DNA from: UBA668 sp040081465
GTDB taxonomy: Bacteria > Actinomycetota > Acidimicrobiia > Acidimicrobiales > Ilumatobacteraceae
DNA: 64,000 nt
Assembly: GCA_040081465.1 (NCBI GenBank)
Contig: JBEBGL010000002.1
Location: forward strand, 256,336 to 320,335
Direction of reading: 5' to 3'
Below are positions 1 through 8,716 of the stretch, piece by piece; within the stretch, counting starts at the first letter, position 1, and each line of letters opens with the position of its first letter. Below the pieces are notes generated by a model, which had not been told where the DNA came from, ran no database searches, and saw only the letters and a list, made by a program, of their open reading frames with translations. The position numbers were made by a program, and so were the translations under genes.

Positions 1-509
1 ATGATGACGAGATAACCGCGCGGCCACATTCCATCGGGCAAGAGCTTCAGGTTTGTCGGCAGGTTCTGCGCGGCACCGAAGAAGGCGTTGCCGTTGCCGT
101 TACCGAAGATGAACGTGAGTGCCGTCGCTTGCAGCGTCGAGATGCCGATCGCGAGGTAACGCGTGTACTGCGTGATCTTGCGCTGACCGACGGCACCTTC
201 CTGCTGCAACTTCTCGAGCTTGGGAATGACCACACCAAGAACCTGCATGATGATGCTGGCCGTGATGTACGGCATGATGCCGAGCGCGAAGATGCTGAAG
301 CTGGCAAACGCGCCACCACTGAAGAGGTTGAAGAAGCCGAGCGCTCCCTGCGAGTTGGCTGACTCTTTCAGCTGGCGCACCGCCAGGTCGTCGATACCGG
401 GAACGCGAATCGCGACACCGACGCGATACAGCAGCACCATGGCCATCAGGAACAAGATCTTGTTCCGCAGATCTGGCACCCTGAAGACGTTCCTCAAGTT
501 GGAGAACAC
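1..509 (-). CDS. secY: Protein translocase subunit SecY (N-terminal 169 residues, cut by window edge)
   Basis: SecY is the central channel of the Sec translocon in the cytoplasmic membrane. The reverse strand gives an N-terminus VFSNLRNVFRVPDLRNKILF followed by a hydrophobic first membrane segment, the conserved stretch GALGFFNLFSGGAF, and the second-segment motif FALGIMPYITASIIMQ, all typical of SecY. The start is a GTG at 507-509 with a GGGAG Shine-Dalgarno-like sequence about 7 nt upstream. The C-terminal roughly 60 percent lies outside the window. It follows rplO by 59 nt on the same strand, the standard spc-operon order. Confidence 0.96.
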   Translation of the reverse strand, partial: MFSNLRNVFRVPDLRNKILFLMAMVLLYRVGVAIRVPGIDDLAVRQLKESANSQGALGFFNLFSGGAFASFSIFALGIMPYITASIIMQVLGVVIPKLEKLQQEGAVGQRKITQYTRYLAIGISTLQATALTFIFGNGNGNAFFGAAQNLPTNLKLLPDGMWPRGYLVI

Positions 510-568
510 GTGCAAGCTCCCAGTGGTTTACGAGTACGACGGTTGTTGGTTAGAACAAACGAGCTAGA

Positions 569-1063
569 TCAGCGGTTGGTGAACTGGTTGCCCTTGACCG
601 GCGGGCGACCCTGCTTGAAGGGCAGCGGCAACAGCGTGACGCTACCGCCTGCGGCAGTAATGGCTGCGTCTGCAGCTTTGGAAACGGCGTGTGCGGTGAG
701 CTGCACTGCGGAAGTGATTTCGCCACGAGCGAGCACCTTCACGAATGTCGCCTTGCGCACGAGACCAGCTTCGACAAGCACTTCCGGCGTCACGACGGCG
801 ACACCGAGAGCAGCGAGCTGATCGAGATTGACCGGGCTGTACTCGACGCGGAATGGGTTGTTGAAGCCCTTCAACTTCGGCACGCGCATCTTGAGACCGG
901 TCTGGCCACCTTCGAAACCGCGGGCAACCTTGCCACGACCGCGCGACTGCTGGCCCTTGGTACCGGCACCGGCGGTCTTGCCACCCTTGCCACCAATGCC
1001 GCGACCAACGCGCTTCTTTGATTTGTTCGAGCCCGGTGAGGGCGCTAGTTCGTCGACGCGCAT
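569..1063 (-). CDS. rplO: 50S ribosomal protein L15
   Basis: L15 is a late-assembling large-subunit protein that binds 23S rRNA. The 164-residue product has the typical N-terminus with a basic Gly-rich segment (KKRVGRGIGGKGGKTAGAG, then SRGRGK) that threads into rRNA, and a globular C-terminal half ending in the PVKGNQFT region. The length is slightly above the bacterial norm of about 145-150. It starts 1 nt after the rpmD stop, so translation is probably coupled, and it precedes secY as in most bacterial spc operons. Confidence 0.97.
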   Translation of the reverse strand: MRVDELAPSPGSNKSKKRVGRGIGGKGGKTAGAGTKGQQSRGRGKVARGFEGGQTGLKMRVPKLKGFNNPFRVEYSPVNLDQLAALGVAVVTPEVLVEAGLVRKATFVKVLARGEITSAVQLTAHAVSKAADAAITAAGGSVTLLPLPFKQGRPPVKGNQFTNR

Positions 1064-1064
1064 T

Positions 1065-1280
1065 TCAGTTCTCCGTTACTTCGATGAGGTGAGGAACGCG
1101 AGCGATCATCCCGCGAATCTCGGGGCGATCGGGCAACACGTTGGTGTCGCCGATCTTGCGCAGGCCGAGCGCGCGGAGCGTGCCGCGGTTCTTTGGCTTG
1201 TTGCCGATCGCTGAGCGAGTTTGGCGCACCGTGACGGTGCCCTTCTCTGGCGACCGCGCTTCAGAGTTGTAGGTGCTCAT
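1065..1280 (-). CDS. rpmD: 50S ribosomal protein L30
   Basis: L30 is a small 23S rRNA-binding protein. The 71-residue product has a short extra N-terminus before the core VTVRQTRSAIGNKPKNRGTL, and the signature LGLRKIG...PEIRGMI...HLIEV. Bacterial L30 is usually about 60 residues, so the first ten residues are an extension. The ATG at 1278-1280 overlaps the rpsE stop in an ATGA arrangement, which indicates translational coupling in the spc operon. Confidence 0.96.
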   Translation of the reverse strand: MSTYNSEARSPEKGTVTVRQTRSAIGNKPKNRGTLRALGLRKIGDTNVLPDRPEIRGMIARVPHLIEVTEN

Positions 1281-1876
1281 GAGCGATGACCTCCGGAAGA
1301 TGCGATCTGCTGCTTGCGCTCGTTGTAAGCGCGCAGCACACCCTTGGGCACGAAGTCTTCAGCCGCAAGACCGCGACGAGCAGCGACTTCATCCGGACGC
1401 TGCAGCGACTGCAGCCCGTTGATCGTTGCGCGGGCGACGTTGATTGCGTTCGACGAACCGAGCGACTTGCACAGCACGTCGTGAATGCCAGCCTCTTCGA
1501 GGATGACTCGAGCAGCGCCACCGGCGATAACGCCAGTACCCGGCGCAGCAGGCTTCATCAGCACGCGACCGGCTGAGTTGATGCCGATGATCGGGTGCGT
1601 GATCGTGGTGCCGGCGAGCGGAACATCGAACAGATTCTTCTTGGCCTCTTCGGTGCCCTTCTGGATTGCCAGCGGCACTTCCTTGGCCTTGCCGTAACCG
1701 AGGCCAACGCGACCGTTGCCATCGCCAACCACGACCAGCGCGGTGAACGAGAAACGACGACCGCCCTTAACGACCTTGGCGACGCGGTTGATCGCAACGA
1801 CGCGTGACTCACGCAATCCGCTGGGATCGGGTGCGCGCTCTTCGTTTCGGTTTCCGTAATTCGAGGGGGCAGCCAT
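1277..1876 (-). CDS. rpsE: 30S ribosomal protein S5
   Basis: S5 binds 16S rRNA and helps maintain decoding accuracy. The 199-residue product shows the N-terminal double-stranded RNA-binding fold (ESRVVAINRVAKVVKGGRRF, then ALVVVGDGNGRVGLGYGKAKEVP) and the C-terminal half with GTGVIAGGAARVILEEAGI and KSLGSSN. A variable N-terminal tail of about 25 residues precedes the core. It overlaps the rplR stop by one base upstream and rpmD by four bases downstream. Confidence 0.98.
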   Translation of the reverse strand: MAAPSNYGNRNEERAPDPSGLRESRVVAINRVAKVVKGGRRFSFTALVVVGDGNGRVGLGYGKAKEVPLAIQKGTEEAKKNLFDVPLAGTTITHPIIGINSAGRVLMKPAAPGTGVIAGGAARVILEEAGIHDVLCKSLGSSNAINVARATINGLQSLQRPDEVAARRGLAAEDFVPKGVLRAYNERKQQIASSGGHRS

Positions 1877-2241
1877 CAGAACTCCAAACCTGCTTCACGG
1901 GCCGCAGCGGCTGCTGCAGCGATACGACCGTGGTAGAGGAATCCACCGCGATCAAATACGACTTGAGTAATGCCGGCAGCCTTGGCGCGATCAGCGATCG
2001 CAGCGCCCAGGCGGCTCGCGGCAGCGACAGTTGCGCCGCCTTCGCCGCGCAACGCCGGCTCGGTGGTGCTGGCTGACGCCAAAGTGCGCCCGGCAATGTC
2101 GTCGATCAGCTGCAACGACAGATGCTTGTTCGAGCGGAATACGGCCAAGCGCGGACGAGCCGCGGTGCCATGAATCTTCTTGCGCACTCGGCGATGACGT
2201 GCAATGCGGCCGGTGCGGCGCTGCTGTGCTGTGTTGCTCAT
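1876..2241 (-). CDS. rplR: 50S ribosomal protein L18
   Basis: L18 binds 5S rRNA and attaches it to the central protuberance. I place the start at the ATG 2239-2241 (MSNTAQQRRTGRIARHRRVR), giving 121 residues, the usual bacterial size. The open frame runs 27 codons further upstream but those codons do not resemble L18. A GGGAAAG Shine-Dalgarno-like sequence precedes this ATG. Conserved features are HRRVRKKIHGTAARPRLAVFRSNKH and the end DRGGFLYHGRIAAAAAAAREAGLEF. It lies 22 nt after rplF. Confidence 0.97.
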   Translation of the reverse strand: MSNTAQQRRTGRIARHRRVRKKIHGTAARPRLAVFRSNKHLSLQLIDDIAGRTLASASTTEPALRGEGGATVAAASRLGAAIADRAKAAGITQVVFDRGGFLYHGRIAAAAAAAREAGLEF

Positions 2242-2263
2242 AACGACTCTTTCCCTAGCTCGA

Positions 2264-2818
2264 TTACTTCTTGCCGGTCTTGCCGGCCTTACGCAGGACC
2301 TTCTCGCCCAAGTAACGCACACCCTTGCCCTTGTACGGCTCTGGTTTACGAACGGCGCGAATGTTGGCGGCCACCTGGCCGACGACTTCTTTGTCGATGC
2401 CGCGCACGATGATGCGCGTCTGGCTGGGAACCTCGAACGTGATTCCCTGCGGTGCAGCCATGATCACCGGATGGCTGAACCCGAGTGCCATACGCAATTG
2501 CGTGGGCGACACGGCTTCGGCGCGGTAACCGACGCCAATGATTTCGAGTTCCTTCGAGAAACCATCAGTGACACCGACGACCATGTTGCTGACCAGTGTG
2601 CGGGTAAGCCCGTGCAACGAACGGCTCGACCGCTCGTCGTCGGGGCGGTCGACCACGAGTGTGGCTTCGTCCTTGCGAACCTTGATCTCGCCGGGCAACG
2701 TGCGCGTCAGGGTGCCCTTCGGGCCTTTGACCGTGACATTGGCAACGTCGCCCGAGTTGTCGATGGTTACATCGACGCCGCCGGGGACGGTGATGGGTGA
2801 ATTACCGATGCGTGACAT
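2264..2818 (-). CDS. rplF: 50S ribosomal protein L6
   Basis: L6 binds near the sarcin-ricin loop of 23S rRNA. The 184-residue product starts MSRIGNSPITVPGGVDV and contains two copies of the L6 fold. The second carries the signature RKPEPYKGKGVRYLGE near the C-terminus. Length is normal. It sits 15 nt after rpsH and 22 nt before rplR in the spc gene order. Confidence 0.98.
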   Translation of the reverse strand: MSRIGNSPITVPGGVDVTIDNSGDVANVTVKGPKGTLTRTLPGEIKVRKDEATLVVDRPDDERSSRSLHGLTRTLVSNMVVGVTDGFSKELEIIGVGYRAEAVSPTQLRMALGFSHPVIMAAPQGITFEVPSQTRIIVRGIDKEVVGQVAANIRAVRKPEPYKGKGVRYLGEKVLRKAGKTGKK

Positions 2819-2833
2819 GACGAATCTTCTTTC

Positions 2834-3235
2834 TCACCACACGTAGCAGAGGACTTCGCCGCCGACTTTGCGCTTGCGCGCTTCGCGGTCGGTCATGAGC
2901 CCCTGGCTGGTGGATAGGACAGCAACACCGAGACCACCAAGAACGCGTGGCACGGTTCCCGAGTTGCGATAGATGCGCAAGCCAGGTGTCGAGATGCGGC
3001 GCACACCAGAGATGGTGCGCTTGCGATCGTTCGAGTACTTCATCGAGATGGTGAGCACGTCGCCGGGAGCCGTCGTGGCCGGAGCTACGGAGAACCCGCC
3101 GATGTAACCCTCCTTCTCGAGGATGGTGGCAAGAGCGACCTTTTGTTTGGAGGCAGGCATACGCACTTCGTCGTGCATCGCCGTGTTGGCGTTGCGGATG
3201 CGGGTGAGCATGTCGGCGATGGGATCAGTCAGCAT
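2834..3235 (-). CDS. rpsH: 30S ribosomal protein S8
   Basis: S8 is a primary 16S rRNA binder, and in several bacteria it also represses the spc operon by binding its own mRNA. The 133-residue product begins MLTDPIADMLTRIRNANTA and ends with the conserved STSQGLMTDREARKRKVGGE region. Length is normal. It lies 9 nt after rpsZ. I did not find an obvious S8-site mimic in the flanking mRNA by eye. Confidence 0.98.
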   Translation of the reverse strand: MLTDPIADMLTRIRNANTAMHDEVRMPASKQKVALATILEKEGYIGGFSVAPATTAPGDVLTISMKYSNDRKRTISGVRRISTPGLRIYRNSGTVPRVLGGLGVAVLSTSQGLMTDREARKRKVGGEVLCYVW

Positions 3236-3244
3236 GGTTCGTCC

Positions 3245-3430
3245 TCACCAACTCGCCTTGGTAATGCCCGGAATCTCGCCAGCATGTGCCATCTCACGAA
3301 GGCACACTCGGCAAAGGCCGAACTTGCGAAACACCGAACGAGCGCGACCGCAACGGCGGCAGCGTGTGTAGCCGCGCACCTTGAACTTGGGGGTGGCGTT
3401 CGCCTTGTTGATCAATGACTTCTTGGCCAT
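3245..3430 (-). CDS. rpsZ: 30S ribosomal protein S14, zinc-binding (type Z)
   Basis: S14 is part of the head of the 30S subunit. This 61-residue form is the short C+ type, with two CxxC pairs (CRRCGR and CRVC) that hold a zinc ion. Many actinobacteria also carry a zinc-free C- paralogue used under zinc starvation; none is in this window. It lies 12 nt after rplE and 9 nt before rpsH. Confidence 0.97.
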   Translation of the reverse strand: MAKKSLINKANATPKFKVRGYTRCRRCGRARSVFRKFGLCRVCLREMAHAGEIPGITKASW

Positions 3431-3442
3431 TTACGTTGCCCT

Positions 3443-4078
3443 CTACTTCTTCTTCGCAGCGAAAGCTGCGCCTTTACCGCGCGGGCCACGCTTCTTCGGC
3501 GGTGCGCCAGCGTCATCCCCTCGCTTGAACGGGAAACCGAATGCGTTGAGCAGTGCTTTGCCCTGCTCGTTCGTTACGGCGGTGGTGACAATGGTGATGT
3601 CCATGCCGCGGTTGGTGTCGATCTTGTCGTAGTCGATCTCAGGGAACACCGTTTGGTCGTTGAGACCGAAGGTGTAGTTGCCGCGACCATCCCAGGCGTG
3701 TGCCGGCAAACCGCGGAAGTCGCGGATGCGGGGAATCGCGACCGAGATCAAACGATCGAAGAATTCCCACATGCGATCGCCACGAAGTGTGACCTTGCAG
3801 CCGATCGACTGACCTTCACGCAGCTTGAAGGAGGCGATGCTGTCCTTGGCCTTGGTGATGATCGGCTTCTGGCCGCTCAGCTTGGTGAGATCGGCGACGG
3901 CGCCTTCCAGCAGCGAAGGCTGCTGAGTCGCGCGACCGACGCCCATGTTGATGACGATCTTTTCGAGAGTCGGCACCTGCATCGGGTTGCCGAGCGCGAG
4001 CTCGGTCTTCAATGCCGCCTTGACCTCGTCCTGATACTTCTGCTTCAGGCGCGGTGCAGTTGCAGTACTGGCGCTCAT
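3443..4078 (-). CDS. rplE: 50S ribosomal protein L5 with basic C-terminal tail
   Basis: L5 binds 5S rRNA and contacts the P-site tRNA. The core is clear: PTLEKIVINMGVG, GQKPIITKAKDSIASFKLREG, and the C-terminal NRGMDITIVTTA. At 211 residues it is about 25-30 longer than usual. The extra length is mostly a C-terminal tail rich in Lys, Arg, Gly and Pro (PPKKRGPRGKGAAFAAKKK). The start overlaps the rplX stop by four bases. Confidence 0.97.
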   Translation of the reverse strand: MSASTATAPRLKQKYQDEVKAALKTELALGNPMQVPTLEKIVINMGVGRATQQPSLLEGAVADLTKLSGQKPIITKAKDSIASFKLREGQSIGCKVTLRGDRMWEFFDRLISVAIPRIRDFRGLPAHAWDGRGNYTFGLNDQTVFPEIDYDKIDTNRGMDITIVTTAVTNEQGKALLNAFGFPFKRGDDAGAPPKKRGPRGKGAAFAAKKK

Positions 4079-4386
4079 GAGATCACCTCACCACTTCGCT
4101 TGGCGATGCGCACCTTGGTGCCATCGGAGTTCAGCTTGTAACCAACGCGCGTGGGCTTGCCCTTGTGCACCAACATCACGTTGCTGGCGTTAACGGGCAT
4201 GTCGCGATCGATGATGCCGCCCTGCTTGTTGTTCTTGCTCGTCTTGCTGTGCTTCTTCGCTGTGTTGATTCCGTTGACAATGATCTTGTTGTCGGCGGGG
4301 AATACCTGCACGACTTCGCCTTCTTGACCCTTGTCTTTGCCGGAGATCACCAGCACGGTGTCGCCCTTCCTGAGCTTCATGGTCAC
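4075..4386 (-). CDS. rplX: 50S ribosomal protein L24
   Basis: L24 is an assembly-initiating protein near the exit tunnel. The 103-residue product has a KOW motif at the start (KLRKGDTVLVISGKDKGQEG) and the GINTAKKHSK segment, both typical. Length is normal. It overlaps rplN and rplE by four bases each, so this part of the operon is fully coupled. Confidence 0.97.
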   Translation of the reverse strand: MTMKLRKGDTVLVISGKDKGQEGEVVQVFPADNKIIVNGINTAKKHSKTSKNNKQGGIIDRDMPVNASNVMLVHKGKPTRVGYKLNSDGTKVRIAKRSGEVIS

Positions 4387-4751
4387 AGCACCTCCGGGGC
4401 TAGCGACACGATGCGCATGAACTTCTTGTCACGCAACTCACGACCGACTGGCCCGAAGATGCGGGTGCCACGCGGGGTGAGATCGTCTTTGATGATTACG
4501 GCGGCGTTCTCGTCGAAGCGGATGTAGCTGCCATCCGGACGGCGACGCTCTTTCTTGGTGCGCACGACGACGCACTTGACGACGTCGCCCTTCTTCACAC
4601 CGGCACCGGGGATTGCATCTTTCACAGTGGCGACGAAGATGTCGCCAATGCCGGCGTAACGACGGCGTGTGCCGCCGAGCACCTTGATGCAAAGCACTTC
4701 CTTGGCGCCGCTGTTGTCGGCGACGCGAAGACGAGATTCTTGCTGAATCAT
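4383..4751 (-). CDS. rplN: 50S ribosomal protein L14
   Basis: L14 sits at the subunit interface and contacts L19 and 16S helix 14. The 122-residue product begins MIQQESRLRVADNSGAKEV and ends IVSLAPEVL, with the signature GAGVKKGDVVKCVVVRTKK in between. Length is exactly typical. It overlaps rpsQ upstream and rplX downstream by four bases. Confidence 0.98.
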   Translation of the reverse strand: MIQQESRLRVADNSGAKEVLCIKVLGGTRRRYAGIGDIFVATVKDAIPGAGVKKGDVVKCVVVRTKKERRRPDGSYIRFDENAAVIIKDDLTPRGTRIFGPVGRELRDKKFMRIVSLAPEVL

Positions 4752-5029
4752 TTGGCACGCTCCAGAACTTCTACGACGCGCCAGCGCTTGTTCTTGCTGA
4801 GCGGGCGGGTTTCCATCACCGAGACACGGTCGCCAATGTTGACGTCGTTGGTCTCGTCGTGCGCGTAGAGCTTCTTCGTGCGCATCATGAACTTGCCGTA
4901 CTTGGCATGGCGAACGCGCTCGACCACAGCGACGACGGCGGTCTTGTCCATCTTGTTAGAGACGACAAGGCCTTCGCGCATCTTGCGGTTCTTGCGATCG
5001 GTTTCGGGTGTTGCTTCGCTGTCAGCCAT
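4748..5029 (-). CDS. rpsQ: 30S ribosomal protein S17
   Basis: S17 is a primary 16S rRNA-binding OB-fold protein. The core REGLVVSNKMDKTAVVAVVER and the end GDRVSVMETRPLSKNKRWRV are diagnostic. The first about 15 residues form a polar extension common in actinobacterial S17. Its ATG overlaps the rpmC stop by one base. Confidence 0.97.
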   Translation of the reverse strand: MADSEATPETDRKNRKMREGLVVSNKMDKTAVVAVVERVRHAKYGKFMMRTKKLYAHDETNDVNIGDRVSVMETRPLSKNKRWRVVEVLERAK

Positions 5030-5244
5030 TAGTTGCTTCCCTCTGCGAGCACGATTTCGCGTGCACGGATGTGGGTATTGATACGGGCGATGTGGCGCTT
5101 CACGGTGCGCAGCTCGGCGTTGTTGTCGAGCTGGCCGGTGGCGTTACGAAAGCGCAGGTTCAGCGCCTCCTGCTTGGTGGCGCGAAGTTCCTCGACCAGT
5201 TCGGCGAGGCCGAGCTCTTTCAGTTCAGTGTTGGTGCGTGCCAT
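5029..5244 (-). CDS. rpmC: 50S ribosomal protein L29
   Basis: L29 is a two-helix protein near the tunnel exit, where it contacts trigger factor and signal recognition particle. I start it at the ATG 5242-5244 (MARTNTELKELGLAELVEEL), giving 71 residues. The frame stays open for 46 codons upstream, but these lie inside rplP and do not resemble L29. Conserved residues include RATKQEALNLRFRNATGQL and TVKRHIARINT. It begins 1 nt after the rplP stop. Confidence 0.96.
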   Translation of the reverse strand: MARTNTELKELGLAELVEELRATKQEALNLRFRNATGQLDNNAELRTVKRHIARINTHIRAREIVLAEGSN

Positions 5245-5245
5245 C

Positions 5246-5662
5246 TCAGTAGACCTCTGTGCGATCGATGATGCGAGCCTTGATCGGAAGCTTCTGAATC
5301 GCCTTCGCCATGGCGCTACGTGCGACTGATTCGTCGGGGTACGACAACTCGAACAGCACGCGGCCGGGACGCACGACAGCAACCCAGAACTCGGGGTTGC
5401 CCTTGCCGGAACCCATGCGGGTCTCAGCAGGCTTCTTCGTCACGGGCTTGTCGGGGAAGACGTTGATCCACACCTTGCCACCACGCTTGATGGCGCGGGT
5501 CATGGCGATACGGGCGGCTTCGATCTGGCGGGCCGAGAGCCAACCTGGCTCGAGTGCCTGAATTCCGTATTCACCGAAGGCCAACTCGTTGCCGCCCTTG
5601 GATAGGCCGGTCGTCTTGCCTCGGTGATGTTTGCGGTGTGCGACTTTGCGCGGCATCAACAT
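5246..5662 (-). CDS. rplP: 50S ribosomal protein L16
   Basis: L16 helps shape the A-site tRNA pocket. The 138-residue product starts MLMPRKVAHRKHHRG and carries the signature MGSGKGNPEFWVAVV with the following RPGRVLFEL. Length is normal. The Arg that is hydroxylated in some bacteria lies in the MGSGKG area, but nothing in the sequence shows that the modification occurs. It follows rpsC by 6 nt. Confidence 0.98.
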   Translation of the reverse strand: MLMPRKVAHRKHHRGKTTGLSKGGNELAFGEYGIQALEPGWLSARQIEAARIAMTRAIKRGGKVWINVFPDKPVTKKPAETRMGSGKGNPEFWVAVVRPGRVLFELSYPDESVARSAMAKAIQKLPIKARIIDRTEVY

Positions 5663-5668
5663 GATGAA

Positions 5669-6552
<884 letters not shown>

Positions 6553-6553
<1 letters not shown>

Positions 6554-7284
6554 TACTTGGTTTCCTCTTCTTCAGCTTCAGTCACAGTGTCGTTCTCATT
6601 CGCGTCGTTCTCCTCGGCTGCTTTCGCCGCAACCTTTGTCGTTGACTTGCTACCGGCTGGTGCCTTCTTGGCGACGGCCTTGGTCGGCTTCTTCGCCTCG
6701 GTGGCGTCGTCTTCGCTGGTTTCGTCCGACGCTTCTGCGTCGTCGATCAGTTCGGCGTCATCGCCACCCTTGAGTGAGGCCGCGCGCTCGCGGCTGCGCT
6801 CGACGCGTGCCCGACGGCTGGCTGCTGTGCCACCGGTATTACGGCGACGACCGGCGGCAGTGCGACGTGCTTCGCGGGCTTGGACGATCTCGAGACGGTT
6901 GTCGTCGAGACGAGCAACCACAACGGTGATGTGGCAGGTGCGCTTGTTGATGCGACCAGCGCGGCCACGTGCACGCGGGGTGAACCGCTTCAGCGTCGGG
7001 CCCTCATCGGCGTAGCACGCGATGACGAACAACTCTTCGGGGTCTTGCTCGTCGTTGTGCTGAGCGTTGGCGACAGCCGAGGCCAGCACCTTGCGAATGA
7101 CGGTCGCGGCTTCGCGATCGGTGAACTGCAGGACTTCGTCGGCGTTGCGCACCGGGAGTCCGCGAATGAGATCGAGCACTGTCCGGGCCTTGCTGGCCGA
7201 GAAGCGCATGTACTTGGCGCTGGCTTTGGTGCCTGAGCGCTCGCCCGCAATAAACGAGCGTTCGTTCAACTTAGGACCGGTCAT
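6553..7284 (-). CDS. rplV: 50S ribosomal protein L22 with a long charged C-terminal tail
   Basis: L22 lines the polypeptide exit tunnel. Residues about 15-130 form the normal fold (AKYMRFSASKARTVLDLIRG, RFTPRARGRAGRINKRTCHI). The protein is 243 residues, about double the usual 110-120. The second half first carries Arg-rich sequence, then a Glu/Asp/Lys/Ala low-complexity stretch ending in TEAEEEETK. Tails of this kind occur in some actinobacteria and are probably disordered and solvent-exposed. Overlaps: four bases with rpsS, one with rpsC. Confidence 0.95.
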
Positions 7285-7568
7285 GGCTTGCGACCCTTCG
7301 TGTTCTTTTCCTGACCCGCGTGGTACCGGAAAGTACGAGTGGGGCTGAATTCGCCGAGCTTGTGGCCGACCATGCTCTCGGTGATGTACACCGGAACATG
7401 CTTGCGACCGTCGTGGACGGCGATGGTGTGGCCGACCATGTCGGGAATGATCGTGCTGCGACGGCTCCAGGTCTTGATCACCTTGCGGTCACCGGCCTGG
7501 TTCTGCACGTCGACCTTCTTCAACAGGTGGTCGTCGACGAACGGGCCCTTCTTCAAACTGCGTGACAT
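7281..7568 (-). CDS. rpsS: 30S ribosomal protein S19
   Basis: S19 forms part of the 30S head with S13. The 95-residue product begins MSRSLKKGPFVDDHLLKKV and contains the signature MVGHTIAVHDGRKHVPV and KLGEFSPTRTFRYH. Length is normal. It follows rplB by 6 nt and overlaps rplV by four bases. Confidence 0.98.
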   Translation of the reverse strand: MSRSLKKGPFVDDHLLKKVDVQNQAGDRKVIKTWSRRSTIIPDMVGHTIAVHDGRKHVPVYITESMVGHKLGEFSPTRTFRYHAGQEKNTKGRKP

Positions 7569-7574
7569 GTCGTG

Positions 7575-8414
7575 TTACCTCCGACCCTTCGAGGTACGAC
7601 GACGGCGCACGACGAGTTGCTGCGATGGCTTGTTGGTGTTACGTGTACGAACGCCTTCGGGCTTGCCCCAAGGCGAAACGGGTGGACGACCACCGGAGGT
7701 GCGGCCTTCGCCACCACCGAGCGGGTGATCGACAGGGTTCATCGCGACACCACGGGTCTGCGGGCGAACACCCTTCCAGCGGTTACGACCGGCCTTGCCG
7801 ATCGTGATCAGTTCGTGCTCGCTGTTGCCAACTTCGCCAACAGTTGCACGACAGTCGATGAGCACGCGACGCATTTCGGTGCTTGGCATACGCAGGGTGG
7901 CGAAGTCGCCTTCCTTTGCAACCAGCTGCACGGCGGTGCCAGCCGAACGCCCCATCTTGCCGCCTTCGCCAGGGCGAAGCTCGACGTTGTGCACGACGGT
8001 ACCGACGGGGATGTAGCGCAGCGGCAACGCGTTGCCCGGCTTGATGTCGGAGCCAGCGCCCGACGACACGTGGTCGCCAACGTTGAGACCCTTCGGCGCA
8101 AGGATGTACGCCTTCTCGCCATCGCCGTAGTGCAGCAACGCGATCCGGCAAGTGCGGTTGGGGTCGTACTCGATGGCAGCGACTTTGGCGGTGACGCCAT
8201 CCTTGACGCGCTTGAAGTCGATGATGCGGTACTGACGCTTGTGACCGCCACCGCGATGGCGACTGGTCTTGCGGCCGTACACGTTGCGACCGCCGCTCTT
8301 GGTGAGCGACGACGTGAGCGACTTCTCGGGCGAAGTCTTTGTGACTTCGGCGAAGTCGCTGCTGGTCTGGAAACGACGACCGGCGCTGGTTGGTTTGCGT
8401 GAACGAATAGCCAT
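7575..8414 (-). CDS. rplB: 50S ribosomal protein L2
   Basis: L2 is needed for subunit joining and peptidyl-transferase activity. The 279-residue product shows the N-terminal OB-like domain (GRKTSRHRGGGHKRQYRIID) and the C-terminal SH3-like domain with the conserved MNPVDHPLGGGEGR loop, which holds the functionally important His. Length is normal. It lies 11 nt after rplW. Confidence 0.98.
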   Translation of the reverse strand: MAIRSRKPTSAGRRFQTSSDFAEVTKTSPEKSLTSSLTKSGGRNVYGRKTSRHRGGGHKRQYRIIDFKRVKDGVTAKVAAIEYDPNRTCRIALLHYGDGEKAYILAPKGLNVGDHVSSGAGSDIKPGNALPLRYIPVGTVVHNVELRPGEGGKMGRSAGTAVQLVAKEGDFATLRMPSTEMRRVLIDCRATVGEVGNSEHELITIGKAGRNRWKGVRPQTRGVAMNPVDHPLGGGEGRTSGGRPPVSPWGKPEGVRTRNTNKPSQQLVVRRRRTSKGRR

Positions 8415-8425
8415 GGTGTTACGCC

Positions 8426-8716
8426 TCAGTGCTCGAACAGCGGGATTTCATCGCCCGCTGCAAGAGTGACGATGGCCCGCTTGGTGTCGGGCTTGGAACC
8501 GGACTTGCCAGCGCGCCGTGCACGCGTGACTTTGCCTTTGCGGTTGAGGGTGTTGACCTTCAACACGGTGACGCCCCAGATGCTCTCGATCGCGTCGCCG
8601 ATTTCCGGCTTGCTCGCGCTCGGGTGCACCTTGAACGTGTAGACGCCCTGCTCGATGAGGCCGTAGCTCTTCTCGGAAACGATCGGAGCCAAGATGATGT
8701 CGCGTGGGTCTTTCAT
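8426..8716 (-). CDS. rplW: 50S ribosomal protein L23
   Basis: L23 sits at the tunnel exit and docks trigger factor and SRP. The 96-residue product begins MKDPRDIILAPIVSEKSYGL and contains KVHPSASKPEIGDAIE, both typical. Length is normal. It overlaps the rplD stop by four bases and precedes rplB by 11 nt. Confidence 0.97.
   Translation of the reverse strand: MKDPRDIILAPIVSEKSYGLIEQGVYTFKVHPSASKPEIGDAIESIWGVTVLKVNTLNRKGKVTRARRAGKSGSKPDTKRAIVTLAAGDEIPLFEH

Noticed and set aside
7572..8402. Open + strand frame opposite rplB
   Set aside because: Antisense shadow of the L2 gene, with no start signal and no protein family pattern.
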